Positions 1 through 8,662 of a stretch of DNA of 64,000 nucleotides are shown one piece after another. Numbering within the stretch: position 1 is the first letter of the stretch; the number at the start of each line of letters is the position of its first letter. The DNA lies in assembly GCA_036380715.1 (NCBI GenBank), contig DASVEF010000157.1:7275-71274 (forward strand). The letters run 5' to 3'. This stretch comes from UBA5704 sp036380715 (lineage in GTDB: Bacteria > Acidobacteriota > Thermoanaerobaculia > Multivoradales > UBA5704). A program made the translations under genes and the position numbers. Under the pieces are notes generated by a model, which made no database searches, was not told where the DNA came from, and worked only from the letters and a program-made list of their open reading frames with translations.

Positions 1-905
1 TCCGCCAGGTGCGGGAGAGCTGGGAGCGCACGCTGCGGGCGCAGCTCCGCGCCCGCCTCGCAGAGGCCGACCGGCGGCTCGCCCGCGGCGATGCGCTCGA
101 CGCCCGCGGCCTCTACCTCGCCGTGGCCGCGGACGCGCGCCCCGGCCCGCGCGACCGCGAGCTGATCGAGGCGGCGCTGACGCGCTGCCCGCCGGGTCCC
201 GTGGGCCGGGAGATGGCCGAGCGCCTCGGCCGCCACCTGGAATGGGCCCTGGAGCGCTGCCTGCTCGCCGGCTGCCCCCTCTCTCCGCCGGCCCTCAAGC
301 GCCTCGGCCGTCTCGCCGGCGACTCCGACCCGGCGCGGGAGGCCATGGCGTACGTCCTGGCTGGCGACCTGCCGAAGGCGCTCAGCCTCGAGCGCCGGTC
401 GGAAACCCTGTGGAGCGAGGCGTGGGCCCCCTATCACGTGGTCAAGGCGCGCGCCCTGATCGAGCGGCAGAGGCTGGACGAGGCCAAGGCCGCCCTCGAC
501 CTCGTGCACACCTCCTGGTGGAAGCGCCCGCCCTACTGGCTGGCGCGCCGCGACCTGGCGCGGGCGGCCGGCGAGACCGGCGACGTCCTCGCGGCCGAGG
601 GCGAGCTGCGCGGCATGGCGCGGCGGGACTGGCCGGCTTTCGCCTGGACCTGGCGCCGGGAGCGCGCTCGGCTGGAGATGCTGACCGCGGGAGCGGCGGG
701 CGGGATCGAGATCGACGTCGACCAATCGCCCGCCGGAGGCGGCATGGTGGAGATTTGGCTCGACGGGGTTCCGCTAGGCACGCTTCCGGCGTTTCCGGCG
801 CGTCCGCTCCGCCTTTCCGTCCCCCTGGCTCCGGGGCTGCACGTCCTCGACCTCGGCAGCCTCGGCGGAGGGCGCGTGGCTCCCGGCGCCGTGCGCCTGC
901 TTTGA
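1..905 (+). CDS. TPR-like protein, C-terminal part (partial at left edge)
   Basis: The reading frame is open to the left edge (first full codon at 3; a GTG at 9 is only a possible start), so this is probably the 3' part of a longer gene. About 300 residues are visible. Most are Arg/Ala/Leu-rich amphipathic helices of TPR type; the stretch around residues 150-210 (a DEAKAALDL helix, then a tryptophan-rich turn) looks like helical repeats. The last 60 residues turn to beta structure, with VEIWLDGVPLGTLP resembling a PEGA-like surface domain. No enzyme motif is seen. It ends inside the convergent O-antigen ligase gene, overlapping its 3' end by 132 bp. A role in polysaccharide assembly or cell-envelope scaffolding is inferred from position only. 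Coding status is well supported; function is unknown. Confidence 0.6.
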   Translation, partial: RQVRESWERTLRAQLRARLAEADRRLARGDALDARGLYLAVAADARPGPRDRELIEAALTRCPPGPVGREMAERLGRHLEWALERCLLAGCPLSPPALKRLGRLAGDSDPAREAMAYVLAGDLPKALSLERRSETLWSEAWAPYHVVKARALIERQRLDEAKAALDLVHTSWWKRPPYWLARRDLARAAGETGDVLAAEGELRGMARRDWPAFAWTWRRERARLEMLTAGAAGGIEIDVDQSPAGGGMVEIWLDGVPLGTLPAFPARPLRLSVPLAPGLHVLDLGSLGGGRVAPGAVRLL

Positions 906-2264
906 GCCGCCGGCCGGCGACGGCTCGACCGCCAGCGCCGCGCCGATCAGCACGGCCAGGGTGAGCGAGTTGCCGGGCAGGGTCAGCCCGAAGTCCAGCG
1001 CCTCGTGGAGGCCGACGGCGGCGAGCGCTCCGAGGGCGGCGAGGGCGGCGCCGCGGTCCTCCGACCGGCCGTGGCCGCGGAGCACGCCGAGGAGGCGGCG
1101 GACCGGGAGGACGGCGCCGGCGGCCAGGAGCAGCAGCCCCACGACGCCGGTGGTGGCCAGCAGCTCGAGCAGATCGCTGTGGGCGTGCCACCAGGTCCCC
1201 TGGAGGCCGGCCGGCTGCACCAGGGGGAAGGCGTCGCGGAAGGTGCCGAGGCCCGACCCGGTGACCGGGAACCGCTTCCAGAGGTCGATCACCGCCCCGT
1301 ACTCCCACCAGCGGGCCAGCCAGCTCGTGTCGCCGGCCGTGGTGGCGAGGATGCGCCCCAACCCCTCGCGCAGGCCGACGGCGGCGACCACCGCCACACC
1401 GGCGGCCGCGGCTCCGCAGCCGAGGGCCGCTGCGCGCCAGTCGCGCCGCGCCGCGGCCACGAGCAGCCCCTGGACCGCGACGCCGGCCACCGCCGCCAGC
1501 AGGCCGCCGCGGGAGCCGGTGAAGGCGAGCCCGGTGAACAGGGTGAGCCAGAGCAGGCCGGGTACCGCCACCAGCAGCAGCCGGCGGTCCATGTGCGGCT
1601 CCTTCTGCGCGCGGCGCACACCCCACCAGAGCGCGGCGAAGGCCACGGCCAGCGCCATCTCCAAGTAGAGCGCCAAGTGGTTCGGATTGATGAACGTGCC
1701 GTGCAGCCGCGGGCTGCGGGGGATCTCGACCCCCCAGAGCGTGAGCGAATTGGCGAACCACTGCTGCGCTCCGAAGAAGACCTGGAAGAGGGCTCCGGCG
1801 AGCACCGCGGCGGCCAGGGCGCGGCGGCCGGAGCGCGACAGGCCGGCGGCCGCGCCCGCCAGCAGGACCGCCGCGGCCGCGGCCCAGCTCCGCGCCGCGC
1901 CGGCGGAGGCGGCCGGCGCGAGCGTCAGGCGCGCCGCTCCGCCCCCTTCGACCCCAGGGAGCGCCGCCGCCTGCCGCTGGAGCTCCGCGTGGCGGGGGGA
2001 CAGCCGTTCGACCAGCCCCTCCGGCCAGGGGAGCGACTGCACGGCTCCCAGGGTGGCGATCGCGGCGAGGGCCGCCGCCGGGAGCGCGGCCGGCCGCAGG
2101 CGGGCCGGCCGGTCGAGCGTCAGGGCGGCCAGGACGAGGGCGGCCAGGGCGAGGGCCTGGAGCGCGGACGCCGCCCACGGCGTGGCGCCGCCGAACGGCA
2201 GCGGCGCAAAGAGCAGCAGAGCGGCCAGCAGACCGGTGAGCGGGAGACGGAGATGGCGTATCAT
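774..2264 (-). CDS. O-antigen ligase / Wzy-type polymerase family membrane protein
   Basis: A 496-residue polytopic membrane protein that opens directly with a hydrophobic segment (MIRHLRLPLTGLLAALLL) and has about ten to twelve hydrophobic stretches. The diagnostic Wzy_C signatures are present: TFINPNHLALYLE in the middle, the FTGSRGG loop, and the late HSDLLELLATTGVVG segment. This family ligates or polymerises lipid-linked glycans on the periplasmic face of the inner membrane. The ATG at 2264 was chosen because the upstream extension is not hydrophobic and is out of character. The basic C-terminal 40 residues (ending TRRKRRKRA) overlap the convergent neighbour by 132 bp and may simply be read-through to the next stop. 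It is divergent from the beta-barrel gene, so the 70-bp gap probably holds both promoters. Ligase versus polymerase cannot be decided from sequence. Confidence 0.85.
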   Translation of the reverse strand: MIRHLRLPLTGLLAALLLFAPLPFGGATPWAASALQALALAALVLAALTLDRPARLRPAALPAAALAAIATLGAVQSLPWPEGLVERLSPRHAELQRQAAALPGVEGGGAARLTLAPAASAGAARSWAAAAAVLLAGAAAGLSRSGRRALAAAVLAGALFQVFFGAQQWFANSLTLWGVEIPRSPRLHGTFINPNHLALYLEMALAVAFAALWWGVRRAQKEPHMDRRLLLVAVPGLLWLTLFTGLAFTGSRGGLLAAVAGVAVQGLLVAAARRDWRAAALGCGAAAAGVAVVAAVGLREGLGRILATTAGDTSWLARWWEYGAVIDLWKRFPVTGSGLGTFRDAFPLVQPAGLQGTWWHAHSDLLELLATTGVVGLLLLAAGAVLPVRRLLGVLRGHGRSEDRGAALAALGALAAVGLHEALDFGLTLPGNSLTLAVLIGAALAVEPSPAGGSKQAHGAGSHAPSAEAAEVEDVQPRSQGDGKAERTRRKRRKRA

Positions 2265-2334
2265 GACGCCGCCTCTCGGCTCGACAACGGGAGAAGAACC
2301 CGATACGGCGGGGTCCGCCCCGCGGGGAGAAGCC

Positions 2335-3618
2335 ATGCGCCTGAGGGCTGCCTCTTTCTTCATTGCCGTAATACTTGCGACCGCCGGTAGCGCGAAGGCA
2401 CAATTCGTCCAGTATACCCCCCCGGGAGGCCCGGAAGAGCGGCCGGAGGACCGCAAGCAGCGGCTCGAGCGCGAGCTGGAGGAGGCCCGCTTCCGCCTCG
2501 GCGCGGTGCGCGTCTCCCCGGTCGCCGGCCTGCGCGACGCGGCCTATGTGCGCAACCTGTTCGATTCCGGCGGCGAGCGCTCGGACTTCACGGTCACCGT
2601 CGCGGCCGGCGTGCGCGCCTACCTGCGCACCGGGCCCAAGGTCACCTGGATCGGCACCGTCGTCCCCGAGTACGTCTGGTGGCGCGAACGAGAAGACGCC
2701 CGCCGCCTGAACCAGCGCTACGGCCTGCGGACGATCGCCTTCTTCAACCGCCTGACGCTGGAGGCCTCCGCCGCCCGCGACGAGCGGCAGGGGATCGTCT
2801 CCCCGGAGGTCCCCGAGCTGGTGAGCTCCCGGGCGGACCGGATCGGGGTGGACGCCGAGCTGAAGCTGACCGGCGCCACCTTCCTCTTCGCCTCGGCCGG
2901 GCAGGGCCGGCAGGACAACATCGTCGACGAGCTCGACGATCCCCGCACCCGCAGCCTCGAGCTCCTCGACCGCGAGGAGCGGATCCTCCGCGCCGGGCTC
3001 CGCTGGCGCCCGGTCTCCGGCCTGACCTTCGGCGTCGGCGCCGAGCGCTCGGAGGTCGATTTCGAGCGCAGCCTCCGCGACAGCTCGAACTCCGGCACCG
3101 GGCCCGTCCTGGAGGTGGTGCTCGACCGCCGCCGCGTGTTCTTCCAGGTCGACCTCGTGGCGCGCTCGCTGGAGGCGAAGACAGGCTCCCGCTTCGTCGA
3201 CTTCGACGGGGTGACCGGCGGCGCCAGCGCGTCCTTCGAGCTGGGGCAGCGGGTGGGCATGACCGCGTACGGCAGCCGGGCGATCGTGTACTCCCTCTCC
3301 GAGACCCAGCCCTATATGGACGACCGGCGGATCGGGATCTCGACCAGGATCGGGCTGGCGGAACGCCTGAGCTTCCGCGCCTTCGCCGAGACCGGGACCC
3401 ACCGCTACGTAGCCTTCCTGCCCACAGCGCCGCGCCGCAGCGACGACCTCAGCGCCGTGGGCGGCGGCCTGCGCTTCGAGCTGCCGGGCGCTCTCCAGAT
3501 CGAGCTCAGCGCCGTGCGCACCGACTTCGACTCGAACCTGCCGGGCAACGACCGCACCTACACCGTGGGCGGCGTGACGGCCACCCTGGGGAGCAGCTGG
3601 CTGCGCGGCAATCTATGA
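2335..3618 (+). CDS. Outer-membrane beta-barrel protein of the polysaccharide locus
   Basis: A 427-residue protein with a clear signal peptide (MRLRAASFFIAVILATAGSAKA) and a short charged coiled-coil-like segment (EERPEDRKQRLERELEEARF). The rest is a long series of alternating amphipathic beta strands separated by Asp/Arg/Gly turns, typical of an outer-membrane barrel. It resembles the BBP2-like putative porins found in exopolysaccharide loci. The ATG at 2335 is preceded by GGGGAGA at good spacing and gives the signal peptide; a longer open frame upstream lies antisense to the ligase gene and is rejected. A 6-bp-stem hairpin (2308-2323) sits just before the ribosome site. It lies 55 bp upstream of the Wza-like gene, so a role in glycan export or surface retention is inferred. 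Confidence 0.75.
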   Translation: MRLRAASFFIAVILATAGSAKAQFVQYTPPGGPEERPEDRKQRLERELEEARFRLGAVRVSPVAGLRDAAYVRNLFDSGGERSDFTVTVAAGVRAYLRTGPKVTWIGTVVPEYVWWREREDARRLNQRYGLRTIAFFNRLTLEASAARDERQGIVSPEVPELVSSRADRIGVDAELKLTGATFLFASAGQGRQDNIVDELDDPRTRSLELLDREERILRAGLRWRPVSGLTFGVGAERSEVDFERSLRDSSNSGTGPVLEVVLDRRRVFFQVDLVARSLEAKTGSRFVDFDGVTGGASASFELGQRVGMTAYGSRAIVYSLSETQPYMDDRRIGISTRIGLAERLSFRAFAETGTHRYVAFLPTAPRRSDDLSAVGGGLRFELPGALQIELSAVRTDFDSNLPGNDRTYTVGGVTATLGSSWLRGNL

Positions 3619-3673
3619 CCCTATAGACGAAACGCCATCAAAGTTGTAATCTGTGGTCGGTAACATTCGACCA

Positions 3674-4510
3674 ATGAAGCACATAGGTTTCTTCGCGACG
3701 TTGTTCTTCGCGCTGCTGCTCCCGCACACGGCCGGAGCGCAGTCCCCGGCGGCCAGCCCCGGATACCGGATCGGCCCGCGCGACCTGCTGGATGTCCGTG
3801 TCTTCGAATCCCAGCAGCTCACCGGCGAGGTGCGGGTCTCCGAGGGCGGAGCGGCCGTCCTCCCCCTGGTCGGCGAGGTCCCCGTGGCCGGGCTGACCGA
3901 GGCCGAGGCGGCGCAGAAGATCAAGGAGGTCCTGGAGTCCAAGCTGCTGCAGCGGGCTTCCGTGAGCGTGCGGGTCAGCGAATTCCGCTCCCGCCCCATC
4001 TCGGTCATCGGCGCGGTGCGCCAGCCCGGCAGCCTCGCCTTCTCGGGCCGCTGGACGCTCATCGAGGCGCTGACCGCCGCCGGCGGGCTCGACGAAGGCC
4101 ACGGCGGGCAGGTCCACGTGCTCCGGCGCGCCGACAACGGCCTCGCGGACCAGGTCTCGGTCGCCGTGGACGACCTGCTGGCCCGCGCCGATCCGCGGGT
4201 CAACCTCCCGATCTTCGCCGGCGATCTGATCAACGTCCCGGCCGCGACCGACGTCACCGTCTACTGTCTCGGCGAGGTCGAGCAGCCCGGGGCCGTGTCG
4301 TTCCGGAGCTCCAGCAAGATCACCCTGCTGGCCGTGATCGCCCGCGCCGGCGGCCTGACCGACCGCGCGGCGAGCAAGATCCTGATCCGGCGGTCCGGCT
4401 CGGCCCAGGGCGAGATCAGGGCCGACTACAAGCGGATCCTCGCCGGCAAGGAGAGCGATCCCGAGTTGCAAGGCGGCGACATCGTGGTCGTCAAGGAGTC
4501 CTTCTTTTGA
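3674..4510 (+). CDS. Wza-like polysaccharide export protein
   Basis: A 278-residue periplasmic/outer-membrane protein with an N-terminal signal peptide (MKHIGFFATLFFALLLPHTAGAQ). It has a Poly_export domain (YRIGPRDLLDVRVFES at about residues 30-45, then the VLPLVGEVPVAGLTEAEA motif) followed by two SLBB-like segments (ISVIGAVRQPGSLAF and VYCLGEVEQPGAVSF). Members form the outer-membrane export channel for capsule or EPS. The ATG at 3674 is preferred over an in-frame GTG at 3653 because it starts the signal peptide cleanly. No lipobox cysteine is obvious after the signal sequence, unlike classical Wza. The stop codon overlaps the TTG start of the BY-kinase gene, indicating coupled translation. 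Confidence 0.9.
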   Translation: MKHIGFFATLFFALLLPHTAGAQSPAASPGYRIGPRDLLDVRVFESQQLTGEVRVSEGGAAVLPLVGEVPVAGLTEAEAAQKIKEVLESKLLQRASVSVRVSEFRSRPISVIGAVRQPGSLAFSGRWTLIEALTAAGGLDEGHGGQVHVLRRADNGLADQVSVAVDDLLARADPRVNLPIFAGDLINVPAATDVTVYCLGEVEQPGAVSFRSSSKITLLAVIARAGGLTDRAASKILIRRSGSAQGEIRADYKRILAGKESDPELQGGDIVVVKESFF

Positions 4511-6834
4511 TCCCTTCTCAAAGCCCCTCCCCGTTCCCCCAGGATGAGCCCGGCTTCGCGCCGGAGCCGGAGACGGAGCTCAACCTGGCCGAGTACCTCA
4601 ACATGGTCCGCCGGCACTGGAAGCTGGTGGCCACCACCTGCTTCCTGGCCCTGGTGGGCGCGGGGATCCATTTCGCCATCACCCCCAAGCAGTACATGGC
4701 TTCGGCGACCCTGCAGATCGAGCGCCGCAACGTCTCCCCTCTCAGCACCGGCCAGAACCCCTGGCTGGAGAACTACTGGAACATGGAGTTCTACCCCACC
4801 CAGTACGAGCTGCTGCAGAGCCGGGGGCTGGCCGAGCGGGTGGTCAAGCGGCTGGACCTGATGGGCGAGCCGGCGTTCAACCCCGCGGCCGGACCGGCCC
4901 GCGACGGCTCGCGGCCGACCACGGCCGAGGACGACGAAGCGACCCTCGGCAGCCTGGCCGACCAGATCCGCGGCGGGCTGGTCGTCGAGCCGGTGCGCGG
5001 CACGCAGCTCGTGCGCGTCTCCTTCCGCTCCGCCTCGCCCGAGTTCGCCGCCCGGGCCGCCAACGCCTTCACCGAGGCGTTCATCGACATGGGCGTCGAG
5101 GACCGCTTCACCACGGCGGGCAAGGCGTCGACCTTCCTGGGCAGCCAGACCGAAACCATCAAGCAGGAGATCGACGACAAGGAGGCGCAGCTCCAGGCCT
5201 TCAGCCGGCGGACGGACATCGTGACGCTCGATCCGCAGTCCAACGTCACGCTGCGCAGGCTGGAGGCGCTGAACGGCAGCCTCATGGAGGCGAAGAAGAG
5301 CCGCATCGAAAAGGAGGCCCGCTACCACGAGGTGATGACGGCGCCCCCGGAGACCATCGCCGACAGCCTCTCCGCCGGCGTGGTCAGCGGCCTGCGCACC
5401 CAGCTCATCAACCTGGAGCGCGAGTACGAGTCCAAGCTCAAGACCTTCAAGCCGGACTGGCCGGAGATGGTGGCCCTCAAGGCGGACATCGAGGAGAGCC
5501 GCCAGCACATCACCAAAGTCGTCCGCGAGATGGTGACCAAGGCGCGCAACGCCGCCAACGCCGAGTACCAGACCGCGCTGCGCCAGGAGCAGTCGCTGCA
5601 GACGGAGCTGGAGGCCAGCAAGCGGGAGGCCATCGACCAGAACTCGGCGGCGGTCCAGTACATGAACCTGAAGCTGGAGATCCAGACCCGGCGCGAGCTG
5701 CTCGACCAGCTCATGCGCCAGCAGTCGGAGACCGAGGTGGCCGTGCGCCTCCAGGACACGCGGGAGTCGAACGTGCGCATCATCGACCAGGCGCTCGTCC
5801 CCGGCGGGCCGTTCCTCCCCTCGCTGCGCAAGGACATGACCTACGGCCTGCTGCTGGGCCTGCTCGCCGGCGTCGGCATCGCCCTGCTCATCGAGTTCCT
5901 CGACCGCACGGTCAAGAGCCCCGAGGAGATCGAGCGCCGCCTCGGCGTGCCGACCCTGGCGGTGATCCAGGACATCGCCGATGTCGGTAAGACGTACGGC
6001 TACTCGGCCTACGGCTACGGCGCCTCTCCGAGCGGCGAGCGCCCGCGGGTGCGGCCGACCCGCACGGCCCCGGCCGGCTGGCTGGAGAAGAAGAAGGGGG
6101 CGGCGGCCGCCGCCGCCCAGATCGAGCTGGTCCCCCACGACCGGCCGCGCACGCTGATCTCCGAGTCGTACCGCTCGCTGCGCACCGCGCTGCTGCTGTC
6201 GAGCGCCCGCGAGCTCAAGGTCGTGGCCCTGACCTCGGCGGTGGCCGGCGAGGGGAAGACCGCCACCGCCTCGAACCTGGCCGTGGTCCTCGCCCAGCTC
6301 GGCCGGCCGGTGCTGATCGTCGACTGCGACCTGCGCAAGCCGCGCCTGCACCAGGTGTTCCAGACCTCGAACCGGGTGGGCCTGGTGAACCTGCTCACCG
6401 GCTCCGCGGACCTCGACGGGGTCATCCTCCCCACCGAGGTGCCGAACCTGTGGGTGATCCCCTCGGGTCCGACGCCGCCCAACCCGTCCGAGCTGCTCGC
6501 TTCCGAGCGGATGCGCGAGGCCCTGCGGGCGATGCGCGCCCGGTTCGACCACATCATCATCGACACGCCTCCCGCCCTGGCGGTCACCGACGCCACCCTG
6601 GTGGGCCTCTTCGCCGACGGCGTGGTGCTCACGCTGCGCAGCCACAAGGTGACCCGCGACGAGGCGCGCCTCGTCCGCGACCGGCTGCGCCAGGCCGACA
6701 TCAAGCTCCTCGGCGCCGTGCTCAACCGGTACCGCACCCTCCAGGCGGGGGTGGCGAAGGGCTACCGCTATTACGAGTCCTACGGCTACGGGGCTGAAGA
6801 GAGCAGCGGGTCGAAGGCCGGTTCCGCCGCCTGA
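4507..6834 (+). CDS. Wzc-like polysaccharide co-polymerase with BY-kinase domain
   Basis: A 775-residue inner-membrane chain-length regulator and bacterial tyrosine kinase in one chain. A Wzz domain with a first membrane helix lies at about residues 38-60. A long periplasmic coiled-coil region follows, and a second helix (LLLGLLAGVGIALLIEFL) lies near 445-465. The cytoplasmic kinase has Walker A (AGEGKTATASNLA, about 579-592), Walker A' (VLIVDCDLRKPR, about 602-613) and Walker B (HIIIDTPP, about 682-689). The C-terminus carries a tyrosine cluster (GYRYYESYGYG), and a second Tyr-rich linker (GYSAYGYGAS) precedes the kinase; both are candidate autophosphorylation sites. The start is a TTG overlapping the previous stop. 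It works with the Wza-like channel upstream and the phosphatase downstream. Confidence 0.92.
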   Translation: MIPSQSPSPFPQDEPGFAPEPETELNLAEYLNMVRRHWKLVATTCFLALVGAGIHFAITPKQYMASATLQIERRNVSPLSTGQNPWLENYWNMEFYPTQYELLQSRGLAERVVKRLDLMGEPAFNPAAGPARDGSRPTTAEDDEATLGSLADQIRGGLVVEPVRGTQLVRVSFRSASPEFAARAANAFTEAFIDMGVEDRFTTAGKASTFLGSQTETIKQEIDDKEAQLQAFSRRTDIVTLDPQSNVTLRRLEALNGSLMEAKKSRIEKEARYHEVMTAPPETIADSLSAGVVSGLRTQLINLEREYESKLKTFKPDWPEMVALKADIEESRQHITKVVREMVTKARNAANAEYQTALRQEQSLQTELEASKREAIDQNSAAVQYMNLKLEIQTRRELLDQLMRQQSETEVAVRLQDTRESNVRIIDQALVPGGPFLPSLRKDMTYGLLLGLLAGVGIALLIEFLDRTVKSPEEIERRLGVPTLAVIQDIADVGKTYGYSAYGYGASPSGERPRVRPTRTAPAGWLEKKKGAAAAAAQIELVPHDRPRTLISESYRSLRTALLLSSARELKVVALTSAVAGEGKTATASNLAVVLAQLGRPVLIVDCDLRKPRLHQVFQTSNRVGLVNLLTGSADLDGVILPTEVPNLWVIPSGPTPPNPSELLASERMREALRAMRARFDHIIIDTPPALAVTDATLVGLFADGVVLTLRSHKVTRDEARLVRDRLRQADIKLLGAVLNRYRTLQAGVAKGYRYYESYGYGAEESSGSKAGSAA

Positions 6835-7568
6835 TGATCGACCTGCACTGCCACATCCTGCCCGGCGTCGACGACGGCGCCAGGAGCCTGGAAGACGCCG
6901 TCGCCATGTGCCGGATAGCCGCCGCCGCCGGCTGCGAGGCCATGGTGGCGACGCCGCACCAGCGCCGCGGCGCCTGGTGGAACGCGGACCGCGAGACGCT
7001 GCGCGCGCTGGCCGGCCAGGTCCAGGAGGCGGTCGGCGACGGCTTCCAGGTACTGCTGGGAGGCGAGGTCCACGCGGATCCGGAGCTGCTCGACGAAGTG
7101 GAGCGGCTGCCCGGCGGCGGCATCCTGACCCTCGCCGGCTCGCGCTACCTGCTGATCGAGCTCGACGTGCACAACACGCCCGAGCAGGCCGCGCACCTGG
7201 TCCACGAGACCGTGGTCGCCGGCTGGTGGCCGGTGCTGGCGCACCCGGAGCTCATCCCCTGGCTGGCGCCGGAGCCGGACGTGCTCGCGCGCCTGGTCTC
7301 CCTGGGCGCCGTCGCGCAGGTGACGGCGATGAGCGTCACCGGCGACTTCGGCCGGGCTCCGCAGCAGGACGTATTCCGGTTCCTGGACGCGGGGCTCGCC
7401 CACTTCGTGGCCAGCGACGCCCACGACGTCCGCCGCCGGCCGCCCGGCCTGCAGCGGGCCTATCAGATGATCGCCGCGCGCTGGGGCGAAGACCTGGCGC
7501 GGCGGTTGACGGCCGACAATCCGCGGGCCGTGATCGAGAACCGGCCGCTGCCGGAAGGTGAAGCATGA
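6834..7568 (+). CDS. CpsB/CapC/YwqE-type tyrosine-protein phosphatase (PHP family)
   Basis: A 244-residue PHP-fold metal-dependent phosphatase. The N-terminal DLHCHILPGVDDGA motif supplies metal ligands. Further ligands are seen in ATPH (about residue 40), GGEVHADPE, LAHPE and VASDAHD. The family dephosphorylates the tyrosine tail of BY-kinases and so controls capsule or EPS assembly. Its ATG shares one base with the stop of the Wzc-like gene (TGATG), so the kinase and phosphatase are translationally coupled. Length matches the family (about 240-260 residues). All expected metal-binding motifs appear intact. Confidence 0.92.
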   Translation: MIDLHCHILPGVDDGARSLEDAVAMCRIAAAAGCEAMVATPHQRRGAWWNADRETLRALAGQVQEAVGDGFQVLLGGEVHADPELLDEVERLPGGGILTLAGSRYLLIELDVHNTPEQAAHLVHETVVAGWWPVLAHPELIPWLAPEPDVLARLVSLGAVAQVTAMSVTGDFGRAPQQDVFRFLDAGLAHFVASDAHDVRRRPPGLQRAYQMIAARWGEDLARRLTADNPRAVIENRPLPEGEA

Positions 7569-8560
7569 AACACCCACGCCTCTCCACCGCCGCCGTCCTG
7601 GCCGCGGCCCTCGCGGCCGCCTCTCCGCTGCGGGCGGCGACCGATCCCTTCTACACCAACCTGCTGCGCGACGGCGTCCACGCCTACGACCGCGCGGACT
7701 ATCCGGCCGCCGAACGCCATCTGCGCCTGGCCTGCTTCGGCATGCTCGAGGAGCCCAAGGAGCTGGCGGCCTGCCTGGTCCGCCTCGCCCTGGCGCAGGA
7801 CAAGGCCGCCGACCCCGAGGGTTTCCGCGACACCTTCCGCCGCCTGGTCGAGCTGGAAGAGCGGTTCCAGGCCTACTCCCAGGGGAGCCTGGCGCCGGAG
7901 GTCCGCGCCAGCCTGGAGCAGCGGGTCGCCGTGCTGATCCCCGCGGCCACCCTCCAGGGCTCTCCCGCCGTGTTCCGCGGCCTCGCCGCCCGCAAGGCCG
8001 AGAGCCAGCCCGCCAAGCCGCAGGGCACCCGCCGCGTGGAGCCCTCGGGCCCCGCGCCCGCGGCCTCCCCTCCGGTCAAGCCGCAGGGTAGCGGGACCGC
8101 GGCCCAGCCGATCGAGCGTCCGGTCTCACAGACACCACAGCCGCCGGCGGCTGCCGCCCCGGCCACCTCGGCCTCCGCAATCCGCCCGCTCTCCGGCGAA
8201 GAGCGCGAGAAGCTGGAGACCGCCCGCAAGCTGCTGGGCGAGTCGGGCAAGGCGAAAGACCTGAAGCGCGCCTTCCAGCTTGCCCGCGAGGTCGCCGACG
8301 CGCACGCCGAGCTGATCGACGCCCAGCACCTGGCGGGCGAGGCGGCCTACCGCGTCTCCCGCTGGGCGGAGGCGGCGAGCTACCTCCAGCGCGGCGGCGG
8401 TCCGGGAGACGATCAGCCCGAGCGTCTCTTCTACCTGGCCGTCTCCCTGTACGAGTCCGGGGACTCCCAGGCGGCCGCGGCAGCCCTCCGGCGGTCGCTG
8501 CCCAACCTGCAGAAGAGCCCGTACGTGGACAGCTATGCGAAGAAAATCCTCGGAAATTGA
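7565..8560 (+). CDS. Secreted TPR-like protein of unknown function
   Basis: A 331-residue protein overlapping the phosphatase stop by ATGA. It has an N-terminal signal peptide (MKHPRLSTAAVLAAALAAASPLRA) and a helical N-domain with TPR character (AYDRADYPAAERHLRLACF). A Pro/Ala-rich low-complexity linker covers about residues 140-205 (repeated KPQG and PPAAAA patches). A second TPR-like helical domain runs to the C-terminus (AQHLAGEAAYRVSRWAEAA, then FYLAVSLYESGDSQAAAAA). It is presumably periplasmic. It is the last gene of the export module and is followed by a strong hairpin, so it likely ends this transcription unit. No catalytic motif is seen; a scaffold role in EPS assembly is inference. 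Confidence 0.7.
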   Translation: MKHPRLSTAAVLAAALAAASPLRAATDPFYTNLLRDGVHAYDRADYPAAERHLRLACFGMLEEPKELAACLVRLALAQDKAADPEGFRDTFRRLVELEERFQAYSQGSLAPEVRASLEQRVAVLIPAATLQGSPAVFRGLAARKAESQPAKPQGTRRVEPSGPAPAASPPVKPQGSGTAAQPIERPVSQTPQPPAAAAPATSASAIRPLSGEEREKLETARKLLGESGKAKDLKRAFQLAREVADAHAELIDAQHLAGEAAYRVSRWAEAASYLQRGGGPGDDQPERLFYLAVSLYESGDSQAAAAALRRSLPNLQKSPYVDSYAKKILGN

Positions 8561-8575
8561 GCCCTCACCCCCTGG

Positions 8576-8617
8576 CCCCCTCTCCCATCCGCACTCACGC
8601 CCGCCCGGGAGAGGGGG
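8576..8617 (+). terminator. Long GC-rich hairpin, possible terminator or palindromic repeat
   Basis: A perfect 11-bp inverted repeat (CCCCCTCTCCC at 8576-8586, GGGAGAGGGGG at 8607-8617) separated by 20 nt lies 16 bp after the TPR-like gene. It is not followed by a T tract, so it may act as a factor-dependent terminator or an RNA-stabilising hairpin. Its make-up (CCCTCACCCC...CTCTCCC...GGGAGAGGGGG) resembles the dispersed palindromic REP-like elements common between genes in many bacteria; only one copy is seen here. Confidence 0.45.
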
Positions 8618-8662
8618 TAAAGAACGGGGCTGTAGTAGAATAGTCGGCCCAAGGAGAACGCC

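Noticed and set aside
442..3402. 986-codon minus-strand frame across the ligase and beta-barrel genes
   Set aside because: It is in a shadow frame of well-supported genes and is Arg/Pro/Gly-rich low complexity.
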